Shown: one piece after another, positions 12,701 to 21,100 of the stretch
Position numbering within the stretch: position 1 is the stretch's first letter
How the letters are laid out: each line of letters begins with the position of its first letter
Source: Sebastes aleutianus
Lineage: Eukaryota > Chordata > Actinopteri > Perciformes > Sebastidae
Length of the DNA: 64,000 nt
Direction: 5' to 3'
Assembly (NCBI GenBank): GCA_916700875.1
Contig: CAKAKS010000039.1
Location: forward strand, 11,194,044 to 11,258,043
Position numbers and translations under genes: made by a program
The notes under the pieces: generated by a model
The model's input: the letters and a program-made list of their open reading frames with translations, nothing else
Database searches by the model: none
Told to the model about the DNA's origin: nothing

Positions 12701-13507
12701 AGCTCCTTAAAATCCAGTTTAAAATCCGTTTTAAGTTTTACAATTTTTACTTTTAAATTGATGTAATGGGCTTCTAAACTGTTTAAATTGTTTTCTTATT
12801 TTGAAATTCATCGAATGAGCTGTAGAACATCAGTTTAAAGGGGTCCTTTATTTTGAAATTAATTGAATAAGCTGCACAAATTTGAGTTTAAATGTTGCTT
12901 TTATTTTGAAATTGATGGGATGAACAACAACAAAATTTAAGTTAACTTAAGTTTTAAGGGGCTTTTATTTTTTCTAAGGGGAACTTTGTTTTGAAACGGA
13001 ATTATTGAGCTGCACAAAGGGACTTTTATTTTGTATTTGATATGAGCTGCGTAAAATCAGTTTTAAATGTGCTTTTATTTTGAAATCGAGTTAACAAGCT
13101 GCATATCAGTTTTAAATAATTGAGTTAACAAGGTGCATAAAATCAGTTTTAAATGGCTTTTATTTTTAAATTGAGTTAACAAGTTGCATATCAGTTTTAA
13201 ATGGGCTTTTATTTTTAAATTGAGTTAACAAGCTGCATAAAAATCAGTTATAAATGGGCTTTTATTTTGGAGTTCATTAAATGAGCTGCATAAAGTCGAC
13301 TGATGTGAACACAGCTGTCCTGTCCTCACTTCCTGTCAGGTGGCTCCTGCTGAGGGCTTCTCAGACCTGGCCATGCAGGTGATGACATCACCATCCAAGA
13401 ACTACATCCTGACTGTGATTGGTGCGGGCGTGGCGGTGCTCTTCATGATGGGGCTGCTCTGCGGCCGATTCACCAAACGCGTCACGCAGGAGCTGAAGGA
13501 CAGGTAG
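945..13507 (+). CDS. glg1: Golgi glycoprotein 1, 3' half (14 exons)
   Basis: GLG1 is a type I Golgi membrane glycoprotein. It binds FGFs and E-selectin and affects secretion and processing of growth factors (family knowledge). Fourteen exons with GT-AG borders and compatible phases join into 1713 nt, giving 570 residues and a TAG stop. The product is a run of GLG1 cysteine-rich repeats with regularly spaced Cys pairs, for example around DCKVEVQRIL, ECLVQNKHQKEM and ECLKVNLLKIK. After these come the MTSPSKNYIL juxtamembrane segment, a hydrophobic membrane span at window residues 537-557, and the basic tail TKRVTQELKDR. The last 200 residues match what I remember of vertebrate GLG1 almost position by position. 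The vertebrate protein has about 1180 residues, so the signal peptide and N-terminal repeats are upstream of the window. The first visible exon starts in phase 0. Whether this is glg1a or glg1b cannot be told. Confidence 0.96.
1170..2267 (+). other. glg1: glg1 intron with probable old insertions
   Basis: Two compositionally different blocks sit in this intron. One, about 1452-1822, begins gtggcaacagacaactttt and ends tctggcaactttta. The two ends look related, but as a direct rather than inverted repeat. The other, about 1890-2215, is GC-rich and ends in aataaaagcag. Both contain open frames of 60-90 codons without recognisable domains. I could not assign them to a family. Confidence 0.4.
2268..2330 (+). 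CDS. glg1: glg1 exon (window exon 2)
   Basis: Residues 76-96, DIQIEALLMQACEPVIQIYCH. The exon has only 63 nt and runs from ttctcag to cat|gtaagt, phase 0-0. It is too short for ORF scans but fits the reading frame and repeat pattern on both sides. Confidence 0.92.
2447..2560 (+). CDS. glg1: glg1 exon (window exon 3)
   Basis: Residues 97-134, phase 0-0, from tctctcag to ctg|gtgagc. It contains the motif GDLMECLVQNKHQKEMNEKC, typical of a GLG1 repeat (ECL, then a basic helix, then C). Confidence 0.94.
2852..2940 (+). CDS. glg1: glg1 exon (window exon 4)
   Basis: Residues 135-163 plus two bases of codon 164. The exon lies between ctgtctacag and aagaa|gtaaga and ends in phase 2. It encodes IQIKDFRFSYKFKTACKEDV and the following LKLCPNIKK. 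The acceptor is preceded by a tandem TGTC tract. Confidence 0.94.
3039..3440 (+). repeat. AT-rich fold-back family, one arm
   Basis: It starts ggaggacggaacctgcc and runs through aaataaat then atttattt to tgcataagggggctattact. It is the same family as 27438-28121. Confidence 0.6.
4478..4740 (-). mobile_element. CATAGACTGTATATAAG family element
   Basis: It begins catagactgtgtataagaag and includes aaagcatcccctgctttatg and atttactaaatgaacatcat, the complement of the copies at 44797 and 52419. It lies in a glg1 intron. Confidence 0.7.
5012..5129 (+). CDS. glg1: glg1 exon (window exon 5)
   Basis: Residues 164-203. It enters in phase 2 after gtcgttcag and leaves in phase 0 at atg|gtacgt. It encodes VDVVICLSTTVRNDTLQDAK and continues to KCRKQLRVEEVEM. 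NDT is a possible N-glycosylation site. The intron before it (2 kb) is the longest of the visible part. Confidence 0.93.
5456..5548 (+). CDS. glg1: glg1 exon (window exon 6)
   Basis: Residues 204-234, phase 0-0, from ctttgcag to cag|gtcagc. It encodes SEDIRLEPELYDSCKQDINR and then LCQNVAFGNAQ, the first half of a Cys-rich repeat that the next exon completes. Confidence 0.93.
5549..6778 (+). other. glg1: glg1 intron
   Basis: The segment from 5805 starts tatgctgtgttcacaccaac, a form typical of the ends of non-autonomous DNA elements in fish, but the other end is unclear. The rest has no recognisable content. The acceptor is preceded by a (CT)n tract. Confidence 0.4.
6779..6916 (+). CDS. glg1: glg1 exon (window exon 7)
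   Basis: Residues 235-280, phase 0-0. The acceptor follows a (CT)n tract ending ctgtag, and the donor is agg|gtaggc. It encodes VIECLKENKRQLTQRCHQRI and ends in CKHMIR. The last 12 exon bases and the donor are duplicated 33 bp downstream; see the findings. The upstream donor is the one that keeps the frame. Confidence 0.93.
6905..6958 (+). repeat. 33-bp tandem duplication across a 5' splice site
   Basis: The segment at 6905-6925 recurs at 6938-6958 with two substitutions, an offset of 33 bp. Each copy carries the last exon bases of glg1 window exon 7 plus a usable gt donor. The second copy is interrupted at 6959 by the element described next. Confidence 0.85.
6959..7939 (+). mobile_element. 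Non-autonomous DNA element with inverted ends, hAT-like
   Basis: It begins CAGGGTCTGAAATTA and ends with the complement of CAGGGTCTGACATTA, inverted ends with one mismatch over 15 bp. The flanking octamers TAGGCTAG and AAGGCCAG are a diverged 8-bp target duplication. The intact TAGGCCAG is present in the neighbouring 33-bp repeat unit, which shows the empty site. No transposase frame is left in 981 bp. The 8-bp target and CAGGG ends suggest hAT. Confidence 0.7.
8178..8301 (+). CDS. glg1: glg1 exon (window exon 8)
   Basis: Residues 281-321 plus the first base of codon 322 (ends in phase 1), from tgtttcag to acag|gtacac. It encodes RFCTESEGKNTLQCLKQNKN and then SELMDPKCKQMITKRQITQNT. The donor runs straight into an (AC)n microsatellite. 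Confidence 0.94.
8304..8375 (+). repeat. (AC)36 microsatellite at a splice donor
   Basis: An uninterrupted AC tract begins two bases after the GT of the glg1 window exon 8 donor region and fills almost half of the 164-nt intron. Imperfect CA repeats continue to about 8390. Confidence 0.95.
8466..8608 (+). CDS. glg1: glg1 exon (window exon 9)
   Basis: Residues 322-369, entering in phase 1 after tgtctgcag and ending in phase 0 at cag|gtgaga. It encodes DYRLNPVLRKACKADIPKFC, followed by a helix and GCLKLKYADQ. This is a clear GLG1 repeat. Confidence 0.95.
8609..9348 (+). other. glg1: glg1 intron
   Basis: It contains three exact copies of a 15-bp unit ggttcaactgcgact at 8696-8740. An AT-rich block at 9008-9200 starts tacactttatttatatagca, a sequence common at the ends of dispersed fish retroelements. 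No exon is visible. Confidence 0.5.
8696..8740 (+). repeat. 15-bp tandem repeat, three units
   Basis: The unit ggttcaactgcgact is repeated three times without mismatch inside a glg1 intron. Confidence 0.95.
9349..9450 (+). CDS. glg1: glg1 exon (window exon 10)
   Basis: Residues 370-403, phase 0-0, encoding RLSPDCEAQIQVILQESALD and then YRLDPQLQIHCTQE. The donor gag|gttcaa is weak. It is the only GT that gives the vertebrate junction, with ISRLC following in the next exon. Confidence 0.92.
9451..10387 (+). other. glg1: glg1 intron with (TA)n
   Basis: A (TA)20 microsatellite lies at 9702-9741. The remaining sequence shows nothing I recognise. Confidence 0.6.
10388..10495 (+). CDS. glg1: glg1 exon (window exon 11)
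   Basis: Residues 404-439, phase 0-0, from gttttcag to aag|gtaaac. It encodes ISRLCPEEAAAQEQTGQVEE followed by CLKVNLLKIKQDGCKK. This is one of the best-conserved stretches of GLG1. Confidence 0.95.
10951..11071 (+). CDS. glg1: glg1 exon (window exon 12)
   Basis: Residues 440-479 plus one base (ends in phase 1), from a long CT-rich tract ending ctgcag to gcgcc|gtgagt. It encodes EVLNMLKESKADIFVDPVLH and then TACALDIKHQCAAIPPGRGR. Confidence 0.96.
11380..12051 (+). mobile_element. AGGGCTGTCAA-ended element, copy 1
   Basis: This is a nearly complete copy inside a glg1 intron. It starts TAGGGCTGTCAA and ends TTGACAGCCCTA. End A is rich in TTAATCGCGATTAAT motifs and end B in GTTAACGC motifs. 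There is no transposase. I use this copy's direction (A to B) to describe the other eight copies. It resembles the small hAT-like elements abundant in perch-like fish. Confidence 0.8.
12305..12411 (+). CDS. glg1: glg1 exon (window exon 13)
   Basis: Residues 480-515, phase 1 to 0, from tttcctcag to aag|gttagt. It encodes QMSCLMEALQDKRVRLQPEC followed by KKRLQDRIDMWSYAAK, the last Cys-rich segment before the membrane region. Confidence 0.96.
12750..13300 (+). repeat. Degenerate tandem repeat of about 60 bp in glg1 intron
   Basis: Blocks containing gggcttttattttgaaattg, gagttaacaagctgcataaa and atcagttttaaat recur about every 55-75 bp, roughly nine times, up to the acceptor of the last coding exon. 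The last four units are the most alike. Confidence 0.75.
13340..13507 (+). CDS. glg1: glg1 last coding exon
   Basis: Residues 516-570 and the TAG stop. It encodes VAPAEGFSDLAMQVMTSPSK, a membrane segment (about residues 537-557, around ILTVIGAGVAVLFMMGLLCG) and the cytosolic tail RFTKRVTQELKDR. The tail matches the conserved GLG1 C-terminus that I recall. Confidence 0.97.
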   Translation: MAPAEGFSDLAMQVMTSPSKNYILTVIGAGVAVLFMMGLLCGRFTKRVTQELKDR

Positions 13508-14728
13508 ACCCCGCCCACTCCGGGGTCAGGACACACCCACGGAAGAAACGACCACCGCTGAAAAAAGAACCACGCCCCCTCATTTACCTGCTCTCCGCCA
13601 CCGCCACCCGACTTCAACTCTCTTTGCCTCATCGCTGGAATGACATTACCCACAATCCTGCAGACGACAGTGGGCTTGATCAGTGACTCACCTGCTCTTC
13701 CTCTACACGAGCCCCTCCCACTCTCCAGGAGGCCACGCCCCCTGTCGCCGCTTCTTCTTCTTCTCTTCCTGAGCTTCGATACAGAGCCCCGGGTCCTCCT
13801 GCAGTTTTACTCCACTCTCCCCTGATGTAGATGCAGTATTACTCCACTTTTTTTTCTTTCCTCCTCCCCCCTTCGCTGTCGGGTGAGAAGAGGGAGGAGG
13901 AGGGGTGGGGGTTGTAAGGATATGGGGTCAAAGGTCAAGATATGGGGGCGAAGGAGGTTAATGACATCATATTAAGTGTAAATGTGTAGAAAGTGGGATG
14001 GGAAATGCTCATGTATAGAGCAGTTTAATGACTCCAGTATTTTAATGACTACAGTGTGTTGTGTGTATGATAGTGTGTGTGCGTGTGCGCGTGTGTGTGT
14101 GATTGAAACGGTCTTTCTACCACCATATTGTTCTAGTATGTCCTCCTGCTAAAGGGTTTTTTTCGGGGTTGTTTTCGCTCTGGATATATCTTCTTTTTTT
14201 TTTTTTGCTGATGTGTGTTAGTTAGATTTTATCGCCATGGGACTGCCAGGCGGGCGGTGCCAACCAGCGAGCCCTCCACCGAGCCACAAATGAGATAAAG
14301 AAGACGCATCACAAACACTCCCAACCGGCTCGCACAACGCTCTTTTTACAGGAATTATTTGTGGATATTTTTATTTTTTTCTTCTTTCTGAAACAGCAGA
14401 CCTGGCAACCTCAGCTCTCCTCTAATGCAGTCCGATTTTTTTTTTTTATTTCTTTTTTTTTTTTTATTGTTTTTCATTTTTTCCCAGCCCAACCTGTGCC
14501 ATAAATGCACCACTTGCTGCTCCCAGTTTACCGCTCCAGCAGCTGGTTGGAACGCTTGTTTGGCATCACGCTCCGGTCTCCTGAGTCAAGAGTGATCCCA
14601 GTCTGATCCAGAACTGGGAGCTATTTTTTATTTTATTTTTTCCCAGTCATGAACTCGCTGAGCGGCTGTTGGTATCGTGCCGGTTGGTACAGAAAAGCTG
14701 AGAGCAATGCAGGAAAAAAAAAAAGCAG

Positions 14729-14734
14729 AATAAA
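14729..14734 (+). promoter_or_regulatory. glg1: Possible proximal glg1 polyadenylation signal
   Basis: An AATAAA lies 1.2 kb after the stop in an A-rich context. T-rich sequence follows only about 80 nt later, so it is weaker than the distal site. If used, it would give a short 3'UTR without the inserted element at 15278. Confidence 0.35.
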
Positions 14735-15277
14735 GAAAAGATTCTAGATTATTATAGAGATGTGAACATTTTTGTGTAAAGATGATACTGGAATCATTGC
14801 ACAGTTTTCGTTCTTTTTTTTATATCTATAAATATATATATATTGTTTTGTCATAGCCTTATTTATTTGTTTACTAATGTTTTGTTTTTTTCTATGATTT
14901 TAATGTTCTCTGGTTGCCTTTTCTCCAGCAAGCGAGCGTCCCTCCTTCCTGCGAGGAGGATGAGGATATGGGGGAGGATGCAGGCGGCGAAGGTTTGGCG
15001 TCCTCCGGGCATCAACCTGCTCCACGGTGTGACAGTGAATGCCTCTCTGGCGAGCAGAGAGAGTTCTTAGAAGATGGCAAGATGACGCTTTGTTCCAGAT
15101 CAGACATGTAATCTGAGAACGAAGTAGTAGTGCATTGGTGCATCGATATCTTTAATGTGATGGGGATGACCACTGGTGCGTTTATGCACCATTAAAGCCG
15201 ATCAGTAAATATGAACAGGAAGATGGTTCATTTCACGTAGCTACGTCGGTTGGACAAGTTCGGAAAACAGTTTAATT

Positions 15278-15625
15278 TAAAGGTGCAGTGTGTAAGATTT
15301 GGTGGCATCTAGCGGGGAGGTTGAAGATTGTAACCAACTGAAACTTCTCCCGTGTGCAGGAGTACTACGGTGAACCACGCAAAAACGCGAATGTCTCTCT
15401 CTAGAGTCAGTGTTTGGTTTGTCCGTTCTGGGTTATTGTAGAACCGTGGCGGCCGGCTCCGTGGAGAGAACCCGCTCCCCATGTAGATATAAACGGTTCA
15501 TTCTAAGCTAACAAAAACACAACGACTGTTATTTTCAGGTGATTATACACTAAAGAAAACATACTTATTAATATTATATTCCATTTCTGGCAATAGATCC
15601 CCCTAATTGTTGCACACTGGTCCTT
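15278..15625 (+). mobile_element. TIR element in glg1 3'UTR
   Basis: It starts AAAGGTGCAGTGTGTAAGAT and ends with the complement of AAGGACCAGTGTGCAACAAT. The ends are similar inverted repeats. A second, longer copy lies at 17577-18066 and part of a reversed copy near 57055. Shared internal landmarks are aacgcgaatgtc, gtagatataaacgg and aggtgattatacactaaaga. It is non-autonomous. Confidence 0.7.
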
Positions 15626-17334
15626 GTCCTCATGTACAGACTACATGACGTACACATGACACGCCAAAAGCAACAAAGGCGTTGTTATTGCACGTGAAAT
15701 TACTTACAAATTATAGTATCATTCATACACCGTTTGGTGAGACCGGGCCGTGTCTCATGTTGTCTCATATCACAAATCGTCTTTGTAGTTTCTTTCTGCT
15801 TCGTCACATCAGTGCCGACTAAATGACGTGAGCAGAGGAAAGAGAAACACGCACAAAACAAAGAGCAGAACAAGACTCAGTCCAAATCGAGTATATGTGT
15901 CTGAACCGTGTTCGGTCAGTCTGTGAATTTGTGGCTGAATTGTTCCACTAATAGTCAGTGGTTATGTCTATAACGTTAAATCCAGCGGTACATGTCCACC
16001 AGGTCCGGCGTGGACACTAGGGGACGCGCTTCTCCACCCATATGGCCGTTCAAGCGGTGACATTGAATGCACCTGATTGGTCCCTGGTTCTCTGCTCACT
16101 GTTTCAAACAGGAAACAACATGGCGGCCTGCTCGTAAACCATTGTTATTCCGTCTAAACAATCCACCAAAATCTACTTCTGATAGAGAGGAAGATGCTTT
16201 GTCACTGCTGAATCTGGTTTCATTTTAGAACTAGATCGCCTAGTTTGACAGTTTGGTCCAAGTTTTGTGAGCCGGACGCGTCACGCTGGACGGACTCATT
16301 TGCGTAAAGGACTGTTCCCGCCTTTTCATTTTGAAAGGCCAATGAGGAAACTCCAACACTCGGCCGACCAATCGTGTAACTTTTGCGTTTGTACGGCTGA
16401 CCCGCTGCAGTCCAGACAAAATCCAAAAATGGACGACAAACTTAAGAAGCGTTACAACATGATTTAAGCTCAAAGGTTTTTGTGGGGGGACGGGGCTTGG
16501 ACTGCATCTCGCGGTCTTCTTCAGTGTTTGATTTCTGTGATTTAAACATAGCGGACTTGTTTCTGGATCTGGTCTCTCTGATGTGCTTCTGCTCAGCCTG
16601 CAGGTTGATGCCGGAGGAAGAAGGCGGTCAAGGTTTTCGGTGTAGTCGTCGGAGAGTCGCGGTGTTGTCGAGCTTTTTGGTCTCGGTGCGTCTGAGCGAC
16701 TTCGCCAACTGTAGAAACACAGATCTGTCCTCTCCCAGCTCGAGCCGATCTCGTGTACGTGTGTACTATACTGAGTGATGACATACTGTAAACTACGTAC
16801 CGTGCAGTTAGCCTGTACTGTTTATTTTTTCTAGCTTGGTGTGGTGAGCGCTGCCCTCCCTGCTTGTAAATGAGACGTCCTGATTCGTTGAACTGCCTTC
16901 ACTTCTTTTTTCTCCATCTGACGTCGGGTTTTATCAAAGCGTGCCTACTCGCCATCCCACCGAGGGATCCCGCTGTACAGAACATCCCAGAACCCCCTGC
17001 AGCACCCGGCCGAGGAGCGTGTGGGCATGTGAGTGAGTGATGGATGACATGTCTGTGTGTGTTTGTGTGTGTGAGTGTGTGTTGCCCACAGATTCTGGAC
17101 TGCGAGTGCGATCTCCGATCAGTTCTTCGCCGTTCTCGTCCCGAGCGATGACGACTAGAACATTTCTTGATTTTAAGTTTGTAATGATACAGATCTTTTT
17201 GTAAACAATGTTTTGTGTCTGACTCCATGGAGCTCCTGATCATCTGATTTATTTTGTTCCCCCCTGTCCACTTTTCTTTATTTGATTTCTTTTGTTGTTC
17301 TGTACAGATGAAAATTGGACAGTTTGTTAATAAT

Positions 17335-17340
17335 AATAAA
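17335..17340 (+). promoter_or_regulatory. glg1: Distal glg1 polyadenylation signal
   Basis: A canonical AATAAA inside taataataaa, followed about 20 nt later by a GT-rich element (tgttgtcctgtgtgttt). This is the usual layout of a cleavage site, expected near 17355-17365. Confidence 0.75.
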
Positions 17341-17576
17341 GTCTGCAAGGTTTCTATTCTGTTGTCCTGTGTGTTTATTTCAAAACCGGCTTTAAAATAG
17401 TTCTTCTTGTCAACAAATCTCCATTCAAACCAACAGCGGATTATGTGGATCACCAAATGTGGATTAATCTGTCCTCAACAAATTCAGTTTTTCCTCCTGT
17501 TTGTTTGATTAAAAACTACAGTGACCAGCTAATCACTGAGATGTTTTTTAAAAAAAAAATGAAACTATATTTATTT

Positions 17577-18066
17577 AAAGGTGAAGCGTGTAGGATCTGG
17601 TGTTATCTAGTGGTGAGGTGAGTATTGCAACCAACTGAAGCCTCTCCCTTGTGCCAAGCATGTTGGAGAGCTAAGATGGCCAATGCAAAAACGCGAATGT
17701 CCCTCTCTAGAGTCATCTGGAGCAGAGCCAGTGTGTAGTGTGTGTGTGTGTGTACGTAGGAAGTGAGTGGTGAAGCGAGAGAGAGAGTAGCGGCGACGGG
17801 AGCGAGTAACGTTATTGACTCCGGCCCAAGCAGGAAAGGTTAAGTGTTTGGTTTGTCCATTCTGGGCTACTGTAGAAACATGGCGGAGCAACATGGTGGA
17901 CTCCATGGAGAGGACCCGCTCCATATGTAGATATAAACGGCTCATTCAAAGGTAACGAAAACACAGCGATTCTTATTTTCAGGTGATTATACACTAAAGA
18001 AAACATAATTATTAATATTATATTCAATTTCTGCCAATAGATCCCCTAATTGTCACTGTTCCTTTA
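17577..18066 (+). mobile_element. TIR element just after glg1, longer copy
   Basis: It has the same family, direction and inverted ends as 15278-15625. It carries an extra internal block of about 140 bp (around 17700-17840) that the other copy lacks, so one is an internal deletion of the other. Confidence 0.7.
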
Positions 18067-18195
18067 AGGATTGCGGTTCATTGCATCTTATTTTACAGGT
18101 TCATATCAGTCAGTTAAGGACGTTGTCGTGTTCCCAGATCTCCAGAGAACAACTGACGTGAGTCAATCTATTTGTTACTTGGAAAGATGATAGTA

Positions 18196-21100
18196 ATTTT
18201 TCAGAATTTTTTTTCTTCAGACTTTATTTCTTCCGACATTTTTCATACTATTTTTCCCTGACTTTTTTTTTTTTTACTTTTTTTCGGTCATTTTTCAAAC
18301 TTTATTTCTTCAGACATTTTTCTGACTTTTTTTTCTGACATTTTTCAGACATTTTCTCAGACATTTTTCAGAATTGTTTTTCATCAGACTTTTTTTCGGA
18401 TTTTTTTTCTTCAGACTTTATTTCTTCCCACATTTTTCAGAATCTTTTTTCTAGACTTTTTTTTCAGGGTTTTTTTGGGGATATTTTCTTTCAGACTTTA
18501 TTTCTTCTGACATTTTTCATACTTTTTTTCCAGACTTTTTTTTTACAATTTTTTTTAACTTTTTTTCCGTCATTTTTCAAACTTTATTTCTTCAGACATT
18601 TTTCTGACTTTTTTTTCAGACATTTTTCAGAATCTTTTTTCTAGACTTTTTTTTCAGGGTTTTTTTTTGGATATTTTCTTTCAGACTATATTTCTTCAGA
18701 TATTTTTCATACTTTTTTTCCAGACTTTTTTTTTTAACTTTTTTTCGGTCAAACTTTGGTTCAAACTTTATTTCTTCAGATATTTTTCTGACTTTTTTTT
18801 CTTCCGACTTTATTTCTTCCGACATTTTTCCTACTATCTTTCCCTGACTTTTTTTTTTTCCTTTTTTTCGGTCATTTTTCAAAGTTTATTTCTTCAGATA
18901 TTTTTCAGACTTTTTTTTTCTGACTTTTTTCAGACATTTTCCAGAATTTTTTTTCTTCAGACTTTATTCCTTCCGACATTTTTCCTACTATCTTTCCCTG
19001 ACTTTTTTTTTTTTACTTTTTTTTTTTTTTTTTCGGTCATTTTTCAAACTTTATTTCTTCAGACATTTTTCTGACTTTTTTTCAGACATTTTTTCAAACA
19101 TTTTTCAGACTTTGTTTTCATCAGTTTTTTTTCAGAGTTTTTTTTCGGATTTCTTTTCAGACTTTATTTCTTCCGACATTTTTCAGAATCTTTTTTCCAG
19201 ACTTTTTTTCAGACGTTTTTCAGAATTTTTTTTCTTCAGACTTTATTTCTTCCGACATTTTTCTGACTTTTTTTTCAGACATTTTTCAGACATCTTTCAG
19301 AATTTTTTTTCATCAGACTTTTTTTTAGTCATTTTTCAGAATTTTTTTTCATCAGACTTTATTTCTTCCGACATTTTTCCTACTATCTTTCCCTGACTTT
19401 TTTTTTTTTTACTTTTTTTTTACTTTTTTTCAGTCATTTTTCAAACTTTATTTCTTCAGACATTTTTCTGACTTTTTTTCAGACATTTTTCAGACTTTGT
19501 TTTCATCAGTTTTTTTTCAGTTTTTTTTCGGATTTGTTTTCAGACTTTATTTCTTCCCACATTTTTCAGAATCTTTTTTCCAGACTTTTTTTCAGACATT
19601 TTTCAGAATTTTTTTTCTTCAGACTTTATTTCTTCCGACATTTTTCTGACTATTTTTTCAGACATCTTTCAGAATTTTTTTTATCAGACTTTTTTTAGTC
19701 ATTTTTCAAACTTTATTTCTTCAGACATTTTTCTGATTTTTTTTCAGACATTTTTCAGAATTTTTTTCCTTCAGTCTTTATTTCTTCCGACATTTTTCCT
19801 ACTATCTTTCCCTGACTTTTTTTTTTTTTACTTTTTTTCGGTCATTTTTCAAAAAAAAATTTCTTCAAACTTTATTTCTTCAGACATTTTTCTGACTTTT
19901 TTTTCTGACATTCTTCAGACATTTTTTCAGACATTTTTCAGAATCTTTTTTCTAGACTTTTTTTTCAGTTTTTTTTTTTGGATATTTTCTTTCAGACTTT
20001 ATTTCTTCCGACATTTTTCATAGTTTTTTTCCAGACTTTTTTTTAACATTTTTTTTTAACTTTTTTTCGGTCATTTTTCAAACTTTATTTCTTCAGACAT
20101 TTTTCAGACTTTTTTTTCAGACATTTTTTCAGACATTTTTCAGAATTTTTTTTCTTCAGACTTTATTTCTTCCGACATTTTTCCTACTATCTTTCCCTGA
20201 CTTTTTTTTTTTTTACTTTTTTTCGGTCATTTTTCAAACTTTATTTCTTCAGACATTTTTCAGAATTTTTTTTCTTCAGTCTTTATTTCTTCCGACATTT
20301 TTCCTACTATCTTTCCCTGACTTTTTTTTTTTTTACTTTTTTTCGGTCATTTTTCAAACTTTATTTCTTCAGATATTTTTCAGACTTTATTTCTTCCGAC
20401 ATTTTTCCTACTATCTTTCCCTGACTTTTTTTTTTTTTACTTTTTTTCAGTCATTTTTCAAAGTTTATTTCTTCCGACATTTTTCTGACTTTTTTTTCAG
20501 ACATTTTTTCAGACATTTTTCAGAATTTTTTTTCTTCAGACTTTATTTCTTCCGACATTTTTCCTACTATCTTTCCCTGACTTTTTTTTTTTTTACTTTT
20601 TTTCAGTCTTTTTTCAAACTTTATTTCTTCAGACATTTTTCTGACTTTTTTTCAGACATTTTTCAGAATTTTATTTCTTCAGACATTTTTCAGACTTTTT
20701 TTTCAGACATTTTTTCAGACATTTTTTGGAATTTTTTTTCTTCAGACTTTATTTCTTCCGACATTTTTCCTACTATCTTTCCCTGACTTTTTTTTTTTTT
20801 TACATTTTTTTTAACTTTTTTTCGGTCATTTTTCAAACTTTATTTTTTCAGACATTTTTCAGACTTTTTTTTCAGACACTTTTTCAGACATTTTTTGGAA
20901 TTTTTTTTCTTCAGACTTTATTTCTTCCGACATTTTTCCTACTATCTTTCCCTGACTTTTTTTTTTTTTTACTTTTTTTCAGTCATTTTTCAAAGTTTAT
21001 TTCTTCAGACTTTATTTTTTCTGACTTTTTTTTCAGACATTTTTTCAGACATTTTTCAGAATTTTTTTTCTTCAGTCTTTATTTCTTCCGACATTTTTCC

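Larger units (their letters stand above)
13508..17362 (+). other. glg1: glg1 3' untranslated region
   Basis: After the stop there is no further coding frame that I can support. The stretch holds T-runs (14190-14470), a TG-rich tract near 14050-14100, an inserted element with inverted ends (15278-15625), and a GC-richer block at 15990-16800 that may be another old insertion. The segment 17090-17345 looks like a normal transcript end. The end point is inferred from the poly(A) signal at 17335 and the GT-rich sequence after it. A minus-strand frame of 185 codons at 16899-17456 is not credible. Confidence 0.7.

Noticed and set aside
16899..17456. Minus-strand open frame of 185 codons
   Set aside because: It lies antisense in the glg1 3'UTR and across its poly(A) signal, has no recognisable domain, and has a low-complexity His/Thr part from a GT repeat.
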